From assembly GCA_965146675.1 (NCBI GenBank), contig CBCTHM010000003.1, positions 1-64,000 on the forward strand: a stretch of DNA of 64,000 nucleotides, read 5' to 3'. Position 1 is the first letter of the stretch. Each line of letters opens with the position of its first letter. The notes under the pieces are model-generated. The model made no database searches. It saw nothing but the letters and a program-made list of their open reading frames with translations, and was not told the DNA's origin. Source of the stretch: Faecousia sp965146675. Its GTDB lineage: Bacteria > Bacillota > Clostridia > Oscillospirales > Oscillospiraceae. Positions 7,927 to 17,263 of this stretch are shown piece by piece. The position numbers and the translations under genes are program-made.

Positions 7927-10353
7927 ATGACGGAGAATTTTGAGACGAAATTTGCCGCTGCCCGGCGGCGTTATATTGCTTCCAGGTTTTCCAAGCTGAA
8001 TGAGCAGCAGCGGCAGGCTGTCCTGACAACCGACGGGCCGCTGCTGTTATTGGCTGGGGCAGGCAGCGGGAAGACCACCGTGCTCATCAACCGCATTGCA
8101 AATTTATTACAGTATGGCTGCGCCAGTGACAGCGATGAGATTCCAAGCGGCGTGACGGAGGAGGACCTTTCCTTTTTGGAACAACTGCCTGATTCCCCGT
8201 CTGAGGAAGCACTGCGCCGGGCGGATCTTCTGTGTACGCTGCGGCCGGCGGCGCCCTGGAGCATTATCGCGATTACCTTCACCAATAAGGCGGCAAATGA
8301 GTTGAAAACCCGCCTGGAAGCCGCCGTGGGCCCAAAAGCATATGACGTCTGGGCCATGACGTTTCACTCCGCCTGCTGCCGGATTCTCCGGCGGGAAATC
8401 CACCGTTTGGGCTATGACCGCAGCTTTACCATCTATGACACCGCCGACTCAGAGCGAATCATGAAAGAGATTATCCGGGGAATGAATCTGGAGGAAAAAG
8501 TGTTTCCAGCCAAATCGGTCCTCAGCGTCATTGGGCGGGCGAAAGATCAAATGCAAACCCCTGCCGCTTTTGCAAAGACGGCGTTGGCCAGCGGCGACTT
8601 CCGGCTGGAAAAAATAGCTTTGGCATACGATGAGTATCAAAAACGGCTCAAAGCCAACAACGCGGTTGATTTTGACGACATTATCTATTTGACTGTGAAG
8701 CTATTGCAGGAGTATGAGGAAGCCAGGACATACTATCAGAAAAAATTTCATTATGTTTTGATAGACGAGTATCAGGATACCAATAACCTGCAATATCGCC
8801 TTGCGGCATTGCTAGCCGGGCGATATGAGAATATTTGCGTGGTGGGAGACGACGACCAGAGTATCTACCGCTTCCGCGGCGCAACCATTGAGAACATTCT
8901 GAATTTCGAAGCCCAGCATCAGGGCGTCAGAAGCATTCGCTTGGAGCAAAACTACCGTTCTACCCAGTCGATTTTAAATGCGGCCAATGCGGTGATCGCC
9001 AATAACCAGGGACGAAAGGGAAAGACTCTCTGGACGGCCAATGGTACGGGTGATCCCATCTTGGTTTATGAGGCTCTTCATGAGGGAGAGGAGGCAGATT
9101 TTGTCTCTGGACAAATTCTTGCAAAATCTCACGGAAGAGACTTTAAGAATTTTGCTGTTCTGTATCGTACCAACGCGCAATCCAATGCCTTGGAGTACTC
9201 CTTTAAGCGGAACGGCATCCCTTACCGCATCATCGGCGGCACCCGGTTTTTTGACCGGGCTGAGGTAAAGGACATGCTGGCCTACTTATGCGTCGTCAAC
9301 AACCGGTCCGACGACCTGCGTCTGCGCCGCATTCTCAACAACCCACCTCGTGGTCTGGGCGAAAAGACCATAGACACCGTGGCGCGTCTTGCCGCGGCAG
9401 AGGGGAAGCCTTTGTACGATGTGATTTTAAACGCCGGTTCCTACCCCGCCCTAGAGCGCTCTGCGGCTAAGCTGCTGAGCTTTTCCAGTTTGCTAGAGGG
9501 ATGCGCCCAGCTATTGGCGGACGGCATGCCGCTGCCGGATTTTTATGAGGAACTCCTGGTTCGCACGGGCTATGCCGCCGCGCTGCTGGAAAAAAACACA
9601 GAGGAGAGCAGGACGCGGCTGGAAAATGCGCGAGAGCTAAAATCCAGTATTTTAAGCTATCTGGAGAATGACGAGGAGCCCTCATTGGCAGGATTTCTGG
9701 AGGAAATTGCGCTTTATACAGATATTGAACAGTATGACGAGTCGGCGGATGCCGCGGTCATGATGACCATGCACAGCGCCAAGGGACTGGAGTTTCCCCA
9801 TGTCTTCCTGGTGGGCTTTGAAGAAGGACTGTTTCCCGGAATGCGGTCCATCGGAGACCCGGAGGAGATGGAGGAGGAGCGGCGGCTATGCTATGTGGCG
9901 ATCACCCGGGCCAAGCAAAGTCTTACCATATCCCACGCCCGGCAGCGTATGCTGTACGGTCGCACCAGCGCCTGCATGCCCTCCCGCTTTTTAAAAGAGA
10001 TTCCAGCCTCCTGCTTGGAGACCCGGGGCAACGCACGGTTTCAGGGAGCCGTTGAGGCCGCATATTCGGAGGGGAAAAAAGAGTTTGTCTCTGGCGGGGT
10101 GCGGCGCGGCGAAACGCCAAAAAAAACGCGCAACCTGCGGGCAGAGTATTCAGAGTTCGCCGCTCAGAGGCAAGGCGCGACGGCTTTGGACCTAAACCAG
10201 GGCGACATGGTCCAGCACAAGGCGTTTGGCCGGGGCATGGTACTGTCTGTGATGAAAATGGGGGGCGACGCATTGTTGGAAATTGCCTTTGATCAGATTG
10301 GAACCAAGAAACTGATGGCAAAAACAGCCTCTGCGCATATGAAGAAGTTATAG
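7927..10353 (+). CDS. pcrA: ATP-dependent DNA helicase PcrA/UvrD
   Basis: 808-residue superfamily-1A 3'-5' helicase used in nucleotide-excision repair, replication restart and removal of RecA filaments. Motifs in order: Walker A GAGSGKTT (44-51), motif II DEYQDTN, motif III GDDDQSIYRFRG, motif IV QNYRST, motif V TMHSAKGLEF and motif VI YVAITRAK. Length is slightly above the B. subtilis protein because of an insertion near residues 70-100. The C-terminal Tudor-like region (GDMVQHKAFGRGMV) that binds RNA polymerase is present. ATG at 7927 follows AGGTGG. PcrA also drives rolling-circle replication, which is relevant to the nearby prophage. Confidence 0.96.
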   Translation: MTENFETKFAAARRRYIASRFSKLNEQQRQAVLTTDGPLLLLAGAGSGKTTVLINRIANLLQYGCASDSDEIPSGVTEEDLSFLEQLPDSPSEEALRRADLLCTLRPAAPWSIIAITFTNKAANELKTRLEAAVGPKAYDVWAMTFHSACCRILRREIHRLGYDRSFTIYDTADSERIMKEIIRGMNLEEKVFPAKSVLSVIGRAKDQMQTPAAFAKTALASGDFRLEKIALAYDEYQKRLKANNAVDFDDIIYLTVKLLQEYEEARTYYQKKFHYVLIDEYQDTNNLQYRLAALLAGRYENICVVGDDDQSIYRFRGATIENILNFEAQHQGVRSIRLEQNYRSTQSILNAANAVIANNQGRKGKTLWTANGTGDPILVYEALHEGEEADFVSGQILAKSHGRDFKNFAVLYRTNAQSNALEYSFKRNGIPYRIIGGTRFFDRAEVKDMLAYLCVVNNRSDDLRLRRILNNPPRGLGEKTIDTVARLAAAEGKPLYDVILNAGSYPALERSAAKLLSFSSLLEGCAQLLADGMPLPDFYEELLVRTGYAAALLEKNTEESRTRLENARELKSSILSYLENDEEPSLAGFLEEIALYTDIEQYDESADAAVMMTMHSAKGLEFPHVFLVGFEEGLFPGMRSIGDPEEMEEERRLCYVAITRAKQSLTISHARQRMLYGRTSACMPSRFLKEIPASCLETRGNARFQGAVEAAYSEGKKEFVSGGVRRGETPKKTRNLRAEYSEFAAQRQGATALDLNQGDMVQHKAFGRGMVLSVMKMGGDALLEIAFDQIGTKKLMAKTASAHMKKL

Positions 10354-10396
10354 AAGCAACAAAATCTGCATAAGCTGTCCGAGAGGGGGGTGGCTT

Positions 10397-11035
10397 ATGG
10401 GAAAAAGGACCAAGCGGCGGCTGCGCCGCGTCCTGATTTTACTTCTGGTGCTGGCCGTTGGGTCATTTATCTTTTTCCGGGTCCGGTTTAATCCCATTGC
10501 CAGGGACCTGGCGACGACGCAGGCGAAAAGCAAGACCTCCGACCTAATTAACGACGCCATCGCGCAGCAGATTGCAACGGATAATATTGATTACGACCGC
10601 ATTATTTATTTTGAAAAGGATCTGGATGGCAGAATTACTGCGCTGAAAACCAATATGAGCGAGGTCAACCGGCTGAAAACCGAGATTTTAAACATCGTAA
10701 ACGATGAAATTTTGGCGCTGGATACCAACGACATCGGCATTCCACTGGGCAGTATTTTTCTGCCCGAGGCCTTCTCCGGAAAGGGGCCGGTGCTGCCGGT
10801 CCGCGTGATCTCCATCAGTAACTCGGACGCGCAGTTCGTCAGTAATTTCACGGAGGCCGGCATTAACCAAACGCTGCAGCAGCTCATCATGGAAATCAGC
10901 ATCGATGTGACCATATTGGTGCTCCGGGGTACAGTGAGCTTCAACGTGACAAGTCAGGTCGTCGTTGCCGAGACCATTATCGTGGGTGCGGTACCGGAAA
11001 CCTTTATCCGCACGGGAGATAAGTACTTACCCTAG
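10397..11035 (+). CDS. yunB: Sporulation protein YunB
   Basis: 212 residues with a basic N-terminus, one membrane helix (about 12-29, VLILLLVLAVGSFIFFRV) and an extracytoplasmic domain. The sequence fits the YunB family: a start like RFNPIARDLATTQAKS, the IPLGSIF region, and a C-terminal VAETIIVGAVPETF. YunB is a sigma-E-dependent sporulation protein of unknown biochemistry. The ATG has a very strong AGAGGGGGGTGG upstream. It lies between pcrA and ligA, probably cotranscribed with them. Confidence 0.9.
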   Translation: MGKRTKRRLRRVLILLLVLAVGSFIFFRVRFNPIARDLATTQAKSKTSDLINDAIAQQIATDNIDYDRIIYFEKDLDGRITALKTNMSEVNRLKTEILNIVNDEILALDTNDIGIPLGSIFLPEAFSGKGPVLPVRVISISNSDAQFVSNFTEAGINQTLQQLIMEISIDVTILVLRGTVSFNVTSQVVVAETIIVGAVPETFIRTGDKYLP

Positions 11036-11057
11036 TGATACAAAGGAGCGCGATACC

Positions 11058-13034
11058 ATGGAGCCAAGGGAGCTTATACAACACTTGACCCGAACCCTGG
11101 AGGAGGCCAATTATCGCTACTATGTTTTGGACGATCCCAGAATGCCGGATTTTGAATATGACAGGCAATTAAGGCAGTTGGAAGAGCTGGAGGCGCAGTA
11201 TCCAGACTTTGCATCGCCTCTGTCTCCCACCAAACGGGTGGGCGGTCAGGCGCTGGACCAATTTTCAAAGGTGGAGCATCCCGTGCCGCTGGAGAGCCTG
11301 CAGGATGTTTTTTCCATGGATGAGCTGGCTGAATTTGATCGCCGGGTGCAGGAGGCGGTGGCGACCGTCCAATATACGGTAGAGCCTAAGGTGGACGGTT
11401 TGTCCGTGGCCCTGGAGTATGTGAACGGGCGGTTGGTCCGGGGCGCTACCCGGGGAGACGGGCGCGTTGGAGAGGATGTCACGGAGAACTTGAAGACCAT
11501 TCGTTCCATTCCCCTGACGTTGGAAAACGCCCCCTTCCGTCTGATCGTGCGCGGCGAGGTATTTATGCCAAAGATGGTTTTTGAGCAGCTAAACGCCCGA
11601 CGGGAAGCAGAAGGGCAAAGCCCTTTTGCCAATCCCCGGAACGCCGCAGCCGGCTCTCTGCGGCAGCTAAATCCCAAAATAGCCGCCCAGCGCCAACTGG
11701 ATATCCTAATTTTCAACCTTCAGCTATCGGAGGGCGTTTCCTTTGCAACCCATGCTCAGGCACTGGATTATTTACAGGAAAAGCGGTTCCATGTTATTCC
11801 GTACCAGCTATGTGGGCGAATAGACGAGATACAGGCTGCTATTGAAAAAATTCAGGAGAACCGGGGCCAGTTTTCCTATGACATCGACGGTGCGGTGGTA
11901 AAGCTCAACGACCTGAGCCAACGAACAAAGCTGGGAAGTACCGCCAAGTTTCCGCGTTGGGCGGCGGCTTATAAATACCCACCGGAGGTCAAGTCCACTG
12001 TGGTGGAGGATATTACCATTCAGGTGGGCAGAACCGGCGTTTTGACGCCGAAGGCGGTGGTCCGCCCGGTGCGTTTGGCCGGAACAACCGTAACCAACGC
12101 TACTTTGCACAATCAAGACTTTATTGCAGAGAAGGATATCCGCATCGGGGACACGGTGAAAATCCGGAAAGCGGGGGAGATCATCCCCGAAATTCTGGAG
12201 GTGGAGCTGGACCTGCGCCCAGCAGACGCTGTACCGTACCGGCTGCCGGTCCGTTGCCCCGTTTGCGGTGCCCCAGTGGCGCAAGACACGGATGGCGCTT
12301 TCCTTCGTTGTACCGGAGCCGAGTGCCCGGCACAACTGGCCAGAAATATAGCCCATTTTGTTTCCCGGGACGCCATGGATATTGAGGGCTTGGGAAGCGC
12401 CATTGTGGAGAGCCTAATTGAAAAGGACTACGTTCGCTCCCCGGCGGATATCTATTACCTGACCCTAGAGCAGCTCAAAGGGCTCTGGAAAAACGGCGAG
12501 GTAGCAGCCAACAAGCTGCTCTCCGCCATTGAGGCCAGTAAAAATCAAGACCTGGGCCGCCTAATTTATGCCTTGGGCATCCGGCAGGTAGGCGCAAAGG
12601 CCGGCAAAACGCTGGCCGCCGCCTTTGGCACTATGGACGCTCTGATGGCAGCGTCTCTGGAGTCTTTGGTTGCGATTCCGGATGTGGGTGAAATTACGGC
12701 GCAAAATATTTTAGGCTGGTTTTCTCAGCCTCAGTCGCAGCACCTCATCCGCCGGCTGCGGGATGCCGGCGTCAACTTTCAATCCTACCATCGCGTACTG
12801 GACGACCGATTCGCAGGTAAGACCTTTGTGCTGACGGGCGCTCTGTCCCTGTTCACCCGGGAGGAGGCAGCGGAAAAAATCGAGCTTTTTGGCGGGAAAG
12901 CGGCTGGCTCCGTCTCCAAAAAGACCGCCTATGTAGTGGCAGGAGAAAATGCGGGGTCAAAGTTGAAAAAGGCGCAGGAGTTGGGAATTCCCGTCTTGTC
13001 AGAAGCGGAATTTTTGGAGATGCTGCAAATTTAG
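11058..13034 (+). CDS. ligA: NAD-dependent DNA ligase LigA
   Basis: 658 residues. LigA seals nicks using NAD and is essential for replication and repair. The Ia domain (EANYRYYVLDDPRM) is followed by the adenylation lysine Lys111 in EPKVDGLS, the OB fold, a four-cysteine zinc finger (CPVCGAP ... CTGAECPAQ), helix-hairpin-helix repeats and a C-terminal BRCT domain (FAGKTFVLTGAL). The ATG at 11058 follows AAGGAGCG; an upstream in-frame start would overlap yunB and lacks a ribosome site. Confidence 0.97.
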   Translation: MEPRELIQHLTRTLEEANYRYYVLDDPRMPDFEYDRQLRQLEELEAQYPDFASPLSPTKRVGGQALDQFSKVEHPVPLESLQDVFSMDELAEFDRRVQEAVATVQYTVEPKVDGLSVALEYVNGRLVRGATRGDGRVGEDVTENLKTIRSIPLTLENAPFRLIVRGEVFMPKMVFEQLNARREAEGQSPFANPRNAAAGSLRQLNPKIAAQRQLDILIFNLQLSEGVSFATHAQALDYLQEKRFHVIPYQLCGRIDEIQAAIEKIQENRGQFSYDIDGAVVKLNDLSQRTKLGSTAKFPRWAAAYKYPPEVKSTVVEDITIQVGRTGVLTPKAVVRPVRLAGTTVTNATLHNQDFIAEKDIRIGDTVKIRKAGEIIPEILEVELDLRPADAVPYRLPVRCPVCGAPVAQDTDGAFLRCTGAECPAQLARNIAHFVSRDAMDIEGLGSAIVESLIEKDYVRSPADIYYLTLEQLKGLWKNGEVAANKLLSAIEASKNQDLGRLIYALGIRQVGAKAGKTLAAAFGTMDALMAASLESLVAIPDVGEITAQNILGWFSQPQSQHLIRRLRDAGVNFQSYHRVLDDRFAGKTFVLTGALSLFTREEAAEKIELFGGKAAGSVSKKTAYVVAGENAGSKLKKAQELGIPVLSEAEFLEMLQI

Positions 13035-13090
13035 TGGGCATATTTCCAGGGAACCGTCAAGCCTTTGCATTTATTTCAGCAGACAAATAG

Positions 13091-13131
13091 AAAAGGCGCC
13101 AGAGCTGCATAGCATGCTCTGGCGCCTTTTT
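13091..13131. terminator. Bidirectional terminator between ligA and the ydjI-like gene
   Basis: AAAAGGCGCCAGAGC and its exact complement GCTCTGGCGCCTTTT flank a 7-11-base loop. There is an A-run on one side and a T-run on the other, so it can terminate ligA transcription and also transcripts arriving from the minus strand. Confidence 0.9.
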
Positions 13132-13217
13132 GTGCTTACTTGTCGAAGGTCCGCTGAGATCGTTAAAAGCCTCGGATTTTCCAGGGGTATCGTCTTTTGA
13201 ATTGGAGGTAAAGGAGC

Positions 13218-14516
13218 CTACCGGATGTCCTCCTCATCAAAGCGGTCTCCGCATTCCGGGCAGAACTTGGGCGGATTCTGCGGGTCCTCCGGTTCCCAGC
13301 CGCATTTATCGCAGCGGAATAAAGGCGCACCCTTGGGCTTGGGCTGACCGCATTCGGAGCAAAATTTCCCCTTGTTTTTCGCACCGCAGGCGCAGGTCCA
13401 GCTGTCCGGACGGGGCTTGCCGCATTCTGCGCAAAACTTTCCCCTGTTTTTTGCGCCGCAAGAGCAAATCCATCCGCTATGGGTCTCCTGTGGTGCTGCG
13501 TCTTTACGCTGCCCGCCCATTTGATAAAGCTGCTGTGCGTTCAGGCCCCCGGCTGCGGAGGCCATATTTAGGCCCATAAAGCCCAGCATTGCACCGCCGT
13601 CGTTTTTGGCGGCGGAGCGCATGGCCTCTCCCTGGGCGCCTACCAGGGTGGCCGCCGCCATAGTCGGGTCCCGCATGACCGCCGTCCGCTGGAGCTCCTT
13701 GATCATTTCCTCGTCTTCCTTGGAGGCGGTGACGGAGTTGACGCCAAACGAGGCCACCTGCAGGCCGCGAAGCTCCGCCCATTTCTTGGACAAAACCGCA
13801 TTGAGCGCTTCGGCAATTTCCGATGTATGCCCGGGCAACGCGCTGTAGCGGATGCCCTGCTCTGAAATTTGTGCAAAGGCCGGCTGCAGCGCCGTCAAGA
13901 GCTCCGCTTTCAACATGCCGTCAATTTCGCTCCGGTTATAAACCCCGGAAACATTACCGCAGACGTTTTTATAAAACAGCAGTGGGTCTGTCATGCGATA
14001 GGAGTACTCTCCATTACAGCGGATGGAAATATCCACATCCAGTCCAATATTCTTGTCTACGACCCGGAAGGGGACCGGATTCATGGTTCCGTATTTGTTG
14101 CCAACGATTTCTTTGGTGTTAAAATAGTAAATTCGTTGGTCCTTTGCGGTATCGCCGCCAAATCCGAACCGCTTGCCCAGCAGGGCGAAGCTGTCCCGTA
14201 TCCCTTTTCCCAGTCCGCCGTAGAACACAGAGGGCTCAGAACCGCTGTCATAGACAAACTCACCAGCCTCAGCGCAGACCTCCACGATTTTCCCCTGGTC
14301 AACAATCAGCATACACTGCCCCTCGTTGACCGCAATAAGAGAGCCATTGGTGATGATATTATCGCTGCTCTTGGTATTGGATGAGCGTCGCGAGGTCCTC
14401 TTTTGCCCCTTTGCAGCTAAAAAATCGGCGCTGAGCGCATCGCAATAAAAATACTCCCGCCATTGATCCGCTAAGACACCGGAAAGCGCGCCGACGCCTG
14501 CTTTTAATAAACCCAT
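13218..14516 (-). CDS. SPFH-domain protein with C-terminal zinc ribbons (YdjI-like)
   Basis: 432 residues. The N-terminal two thirds match the bacterial 'virion core' SPFH/flotillin-like group: VDQGKIVEVCAEAGEFVYD, then a YFNTKEI and PVPFRVVDKNIGLDVDIS segment. The C-terminus has three or four zinc ribbons with CxxC pairs (CSCGAKNRGKFCAECG, CACGAKNKGKFCSECG, CDKCGWEP ... CPECGD). B. subtilis YdjI, from the pspA-ydjG-ydjH-ydjI membrane-stress operon, has this architecture. It is the last gene of the minus-strand trio here. No pspA is present. The gene name is inferred from architecture and neighbours. Confidence 0.8.
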   Translation of the reverse strand: MGLLKAGVGALSGVLADQWREYFYCDALSADFLAAKGQKRTSRRSSNTKSSDNIITNGSLIAVNEGQCMLIVDQGKIVEVCAEAGEFVYDSGSEPSVFYGGLGKGIRDSFALLGKRFGFGGDTAKDQRIYYFNTKEIVGNKYGTMNPVPFRVVDKNIGLDVDISIRCNGEYSYRMTDPLLFYKNVCGNVSGVYNRSEIDGMLKAELLTALQPAFAQISEQGIRYSALPGHTSEIAEALNAVLSKKWAELRGLQVASFGVNSVTASKEDEEMIKELQRTAVMRDPTMAAATLVGAQGEAMRSAAKNDGGAMLGFMGLNMASAAGGLNAQQLYQMGGQRKDAAPQETHSGWICSCGAKNRGKFCAECGKPRPDSWTCACGAKNKGKFCSECGQPKPKGAPLFRCDKCGWEPEDPQNPPKFCPECGDRFDEEDIR

Positions 14517-14559
14517 AAACGTTTCTCCTTTTCATCAATAAGAGGCATCCGAAGCCTCG

Positions 14560-15423
14560 TTAAAATTTACCATGGCTGCCGCCGTGGCTCCGGCCGCTGC
14601 TGCTACTGTGGGTTGTACTGCCTCCGTGATGGTAACTCCCGCCGGAGGATCCGCTGTGATTCTGGTTTTCAGTCTGTCGGCGCTGCCGGGTCGTATGGCT
14701 GTATAAATAGATATCCCGGTTTTGTGTGAGCTGAAAGCTCTGCGGCTCCACATAATTGCCTGCAGCCGCCTGCGCTCGCGCGGTGTTCATGCCGCGGCGC
14801 AGTACAGCCACAGTGATACCGCCGCCGAGAACGCCCAGCACCAGGGCGACTCCAATTATCTGAAGCAGCGGCAGGGAAGTTTCTGCTGCATGGTTGCTAT
14901 TTAGTGCATTATGTACCGTTCCATTCTGCGCCGGCGAGGTGGATGGCGGCACAGGAGCGGAGAGAACGCGGTCCAGCTCCTGCAGGTAGGCGGTAAATGC
15001 GGCATAATACCGGCCGTCCGCCAGATCCGGAAGCATGGCGTCCTCCAGAAGCGCCAAGTCAGAGTCCGTAACCAGGGAAGTGGTATCTCCGCAAGTGCTC
15101 ATAGCCCAGTCTCGGGCCTCCATAGAAATCAACAACAGGATCCCATTATACGAGGAACCCACGCCGTACCCATGATCATCAAAATAGTCGTCTGCAAAGG
15201 TTTGGGCGTCTTTGCCCCCCAAGCTATCTACGGTAAGAATGACCACGTCCGTTTCATACCGACTGATCATAGTTTCCGCCTGTTCCGTCAGCGCCAGCGA
15301 TTCTTCCGCGGAAAGAAGCCCCGCCTGGTCCACGACTTTTGCCGGCGTTTGCGCGCCCAGCGCCTGGGTAGTCATGGAAAAGCATAGAATCAGCAAGAGA
15401 AAAGCGGTAATTTTATGTTTCAT
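14560..15423 (-). CDS. TPM-domain membrane protein (YdjH-like)
   Basis: 287 residues: a signal peptide (MKHKITAFLLLILCFSMT), a TPM/YgcG domain (VDQAGLLSAEESLALTEQAE ... DVVILTVDSLGG), one membrane helix (about 188-208, LLQIIGVALVLGVLGGG) and a tail very rich in Ser, Gly and His (SGGSYHHGGSTTHSSSS). TPM domains are found in photosystem repair factors and in membrane-stress proteins. The start at 15423 is chosen for the GGAGGG 6 bases upstream and because it creates the signal peptide. It sits 12 bases downstream of the zinc-ribbon gene, so they are cotranscribed. Confidence 0.85.
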   Translation of the reverse strand: MKHKITAFLLLILCFSMTTQALGAQTPAKVVDQAGLLSAEESLALTEQAETMISRYETDVVILTVDSLGGKDAQTFADDYFDDHGYGVGSSYNGILLLISMEARDWAMSTCGDTTSLVTDSDLALLEDAMLPDLADGRYYAAFTAYLQELDRVLSAPVPPSTSPAQNGTVHNALNSNHAAETSLPLLQIIGVALVLGVLGGGITVAVLRRGMNTARAQAAAGNYVEPQSFQLTQNRDIYLYSHTTRQRRQTENQNHSGSSGGSYHHGGSTTHSSSSGRSHGGSHGKF

Positions 15424-15434
15424 GTCCAGCCCTC

Positions 15435-16526
15435 CTAAAACAGATTGGCCAGGACACCCAGCAGCGCCACGGCAGCCGTTACCGCGCCGCAAACGCCGCC
15501 GAACCAGGCCCAGCAACGTCCAGGGGAAATGGGAAGCCGGCCTATGAATTTGCCGGTCTGGCCATTCATGGCAAAGGAATAAGTCTTTCCCGCATAGGTG
15601 GAATTTAAAACCCACACCGGCAGCAGCATGTACTGAATTTTCCCCGCCTGAATATGTATGGACCGGTTTTCCGGGACCACAGTGGCATAGCCTACAGCTG
15701 TTCGGGAAAACAGGGATTCCGTGGTGGTCCGGATTCGCTGATTGGCGATGGGCTGACACGCCTCGCTGGTTACGTCATATTGGTCCGCCAAAAACCCAGA
15801 CAGATATGCGGGCTGGAAGGGGACGGCCTGGCTGTAATCGTATGGCTCTATGGCCTCCATATAGGCGTTATCCATCTTCTTTGAGCCGTCCACCGGCACC
15901 CCGTTGCAGCGTAAGGTGCCGTGCCGCTGCAAAAGGAAGTGGTCTGTCCGAGTGTAACGGTAGTTCGCATCGGACCAGGTATGGATTCTCGTTGCCCGGT
16001 ATCGCATATTGGCCTCTACCCCGCAGTCGAACACCCAAAACGGGACGTACATGCCGCGAATGCGCTCCATACGCTGCTCCACCATAAAGGATTTAGGCAG
16101 CAGCTTTTTCCCCTTACAAAATTTTTGAAACGCAGCTTGCGCATCCTCCTTTTTGAAGCGAAAGGGAATCACAGCATCCGGTCGGAAGGTATTCGATAAG
16201 CGGCCGGGAAGAACGGCTGGATTCTCACAGTAGGGGCAAAAGGTGGCGGCAGTGGTGGACTCCGTCAAAATTGCGCCGCCGCAGGACGGACAAACAAAGG
16301 CCTGGATGGTTTCCCGTTCCTCCTGGGTCCAATCCCCGCTGCCGGAGCTCACATCGTAGCTATCCCAATCGAACTGGTCGCTATTATCTTGCAGCGTGGC
16401 GTTGAATTCCTCTACAGCAGACAATTCGAAGGTGTTACCGCAAGAATCACAGCGCATCTGTTGATTGTCTGAAGAAAAGACAAGCCCCGCACCGCAGCAG
16501 GGGCATTTATACTCTAAAACGCTCAA
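15435..16526 (-). CDS. Zinc-ribbon membrane protein (YdjG-like)
   Basis: 363 residues with two N-terminal zinc ribbons (CPCCGAG ... CDSCG and CPSCGGA ... CPYC), a central domain containing VPFWVFDCGVEANMRY and a cytoplasmic-to-membrane C-terminus with one or two hydrophobic helices (CWAWFGGVCGAVTAAVALL). This is the layout of the TFIIB-like zinc-ribbon proteins next to TPM and SPFH genes, such as B. subtilis YdjG. First gene of the trio, with its own promoter at 16585-16613. Confidence 0.78.
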   Translation of the reverse strand: MSVLEYKCPCCGAGLVFSSDNQQMRCDSCGNTFELSAVEEFNATLQDNSDQFDWDSYDVSSGSGDWTQEERETIQAFVCPSCGGAILTESTTAATFCPYCENPAVLPGRLSNTFRPDAVIPFRFKKEDAQAAFQKFCKGKKLLPKSFMVEQRMERIRGMYVPFWVFDCGVEANMRYRATRIHTWSDANYRYTRTDHFLLQRHGTLRCNGVPVDGSKKMDNAYMEAIEPYDYSQAVPFQPAYLSGFLADQYDVTSEACQPIANQRIRTTTESLFSRTAVGYATVVPENRSIHIQAGKIQYMLLPVWVLNSTYAGKTYSFAMNGQTGKFIGRLPISPGRCWAWFGGVCGAVTAAVALLGVLANLF

Positions 16527-16584
16527 TTATTTTCTCTCCCATTCCAGTGGCCAGAGTTTCTCGTCTGACTGTGGTATTTTGTTT

Positions 16585-16613
16585 ATATTATCATAAAAAC
16601 TACACCCGCGCAA
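16585..16613 (-). promoter_or_regulatory. Probable promoter of the ydjG-ydjH-ydjI-like operon
   Basis: On the minus strand TTGCGC, a 17-base spacer, then TAATAT, about 60 bases before the first start codon of the trio. The -35 element is imperfect. Confidence 0.45.
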
Positions 16614-16680
16614 CTTGTAATCTTCCTAGAATGGCGCCGGCCTGGATTTGAGGCGGAGAACCGTCTTTGGCCCGACGCAA

Positions 16681-16708
16681 TTGACAAATGAAAAAGAAGA
16701 CGTATAAT
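16681..16708 (+). promoter_or_regulatory. Consensus sigma-A promoter pointing into mutT antisense
   Basis: TTGACA (16681-16686), 16 bases, TATAAT (16703-16708): both hexamers are perfect. It points rightwards into the 3' end of the minus-strand Nudix gene, and no plus-strand gene follows until 17264. Downstream, GCATTGCC and GGCAATGC form an 8-bp stem near 16776-16803. A small or antisense RNA is possible. Confidence 0.55.
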
Positions 16709-16742
16709 GAGATATAGATGCACATGCGAAGACGCGGGATTG

Positions 16743-17156
16743 TTACGGGTTCTCCCGCCTTTGCGCATTGCCTCCGTATACCGCGGCAATGCGCTCTAGT
16801 ACCGCTTGGTCCGCCGGACAAAATTGGAACCGCTGGATTTCCTCAGGGGCAATCCAGCGCAGGTCCGTATGTTCCAATGGGGTCGGCGTACCGGATATAA
16901 TAGACGCCTGGAAGATCGTCAGATGGATTTGCAGGTCCGGGTATTGGTGCGTCACTTCTAAAAACGGCCTGCCAACCTCAATTGAAACTGCCAGCTCTTC
17001 GCTGCATTCCCGCATCAGCGCCTGTTCCTTGGTTTCGCCTGGTTCAACCTTTCCGCCAACAAATTCATATAGGTTCCCTCTGGCTTTGTGCGGTGGCCTC
17101 CGGCAGATCAAAAACCTTTGATTTTCCCAGAGCAGGGCAGCAACTACTTCTGTCAT
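16743..17156 (-). CDS. Nudix hydrolase, MutT/8-oxo-dGTP type
   Basis: 137 residues. The Nudix box is clear: GGKVEPGETKEQALMRECSEEL, with the catalytic glutamates of REcsEE. MutT-type enzymes hydrolyse oxidised or non-canonical (d)NTPs to monophosphates. The C-terminal DLRWIAPEEIQRFQFCPAD matches the MutT group. The start at 17156 has AAGGAGAG at ideal spacing; an upstream in-frame ATG does not. Confidence 0.88.
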   Translation of the reverse strand: MTEVVAALLWENQRFLICRRPPHKARGNLYEFVGGKVEPGETKEQALMRECSEELAVSIEVGRPFLEVTHQYPDLQIHLTIFQASIISGTPTPLEHTDLRWIAPEEIQRFQFCPADQAVLERIAAVYGGNAQRRENP

Positions 17157-17263
17157 ATGTTCTCTCCTTCCCACGGCTGTTGTCTTTGCTTTATCATAGC
17201 AAAAATGAGTAAATTATCAATCCTTTTTCACCATATAGAACGGAAAGGGTGTGGATTCCCCTG

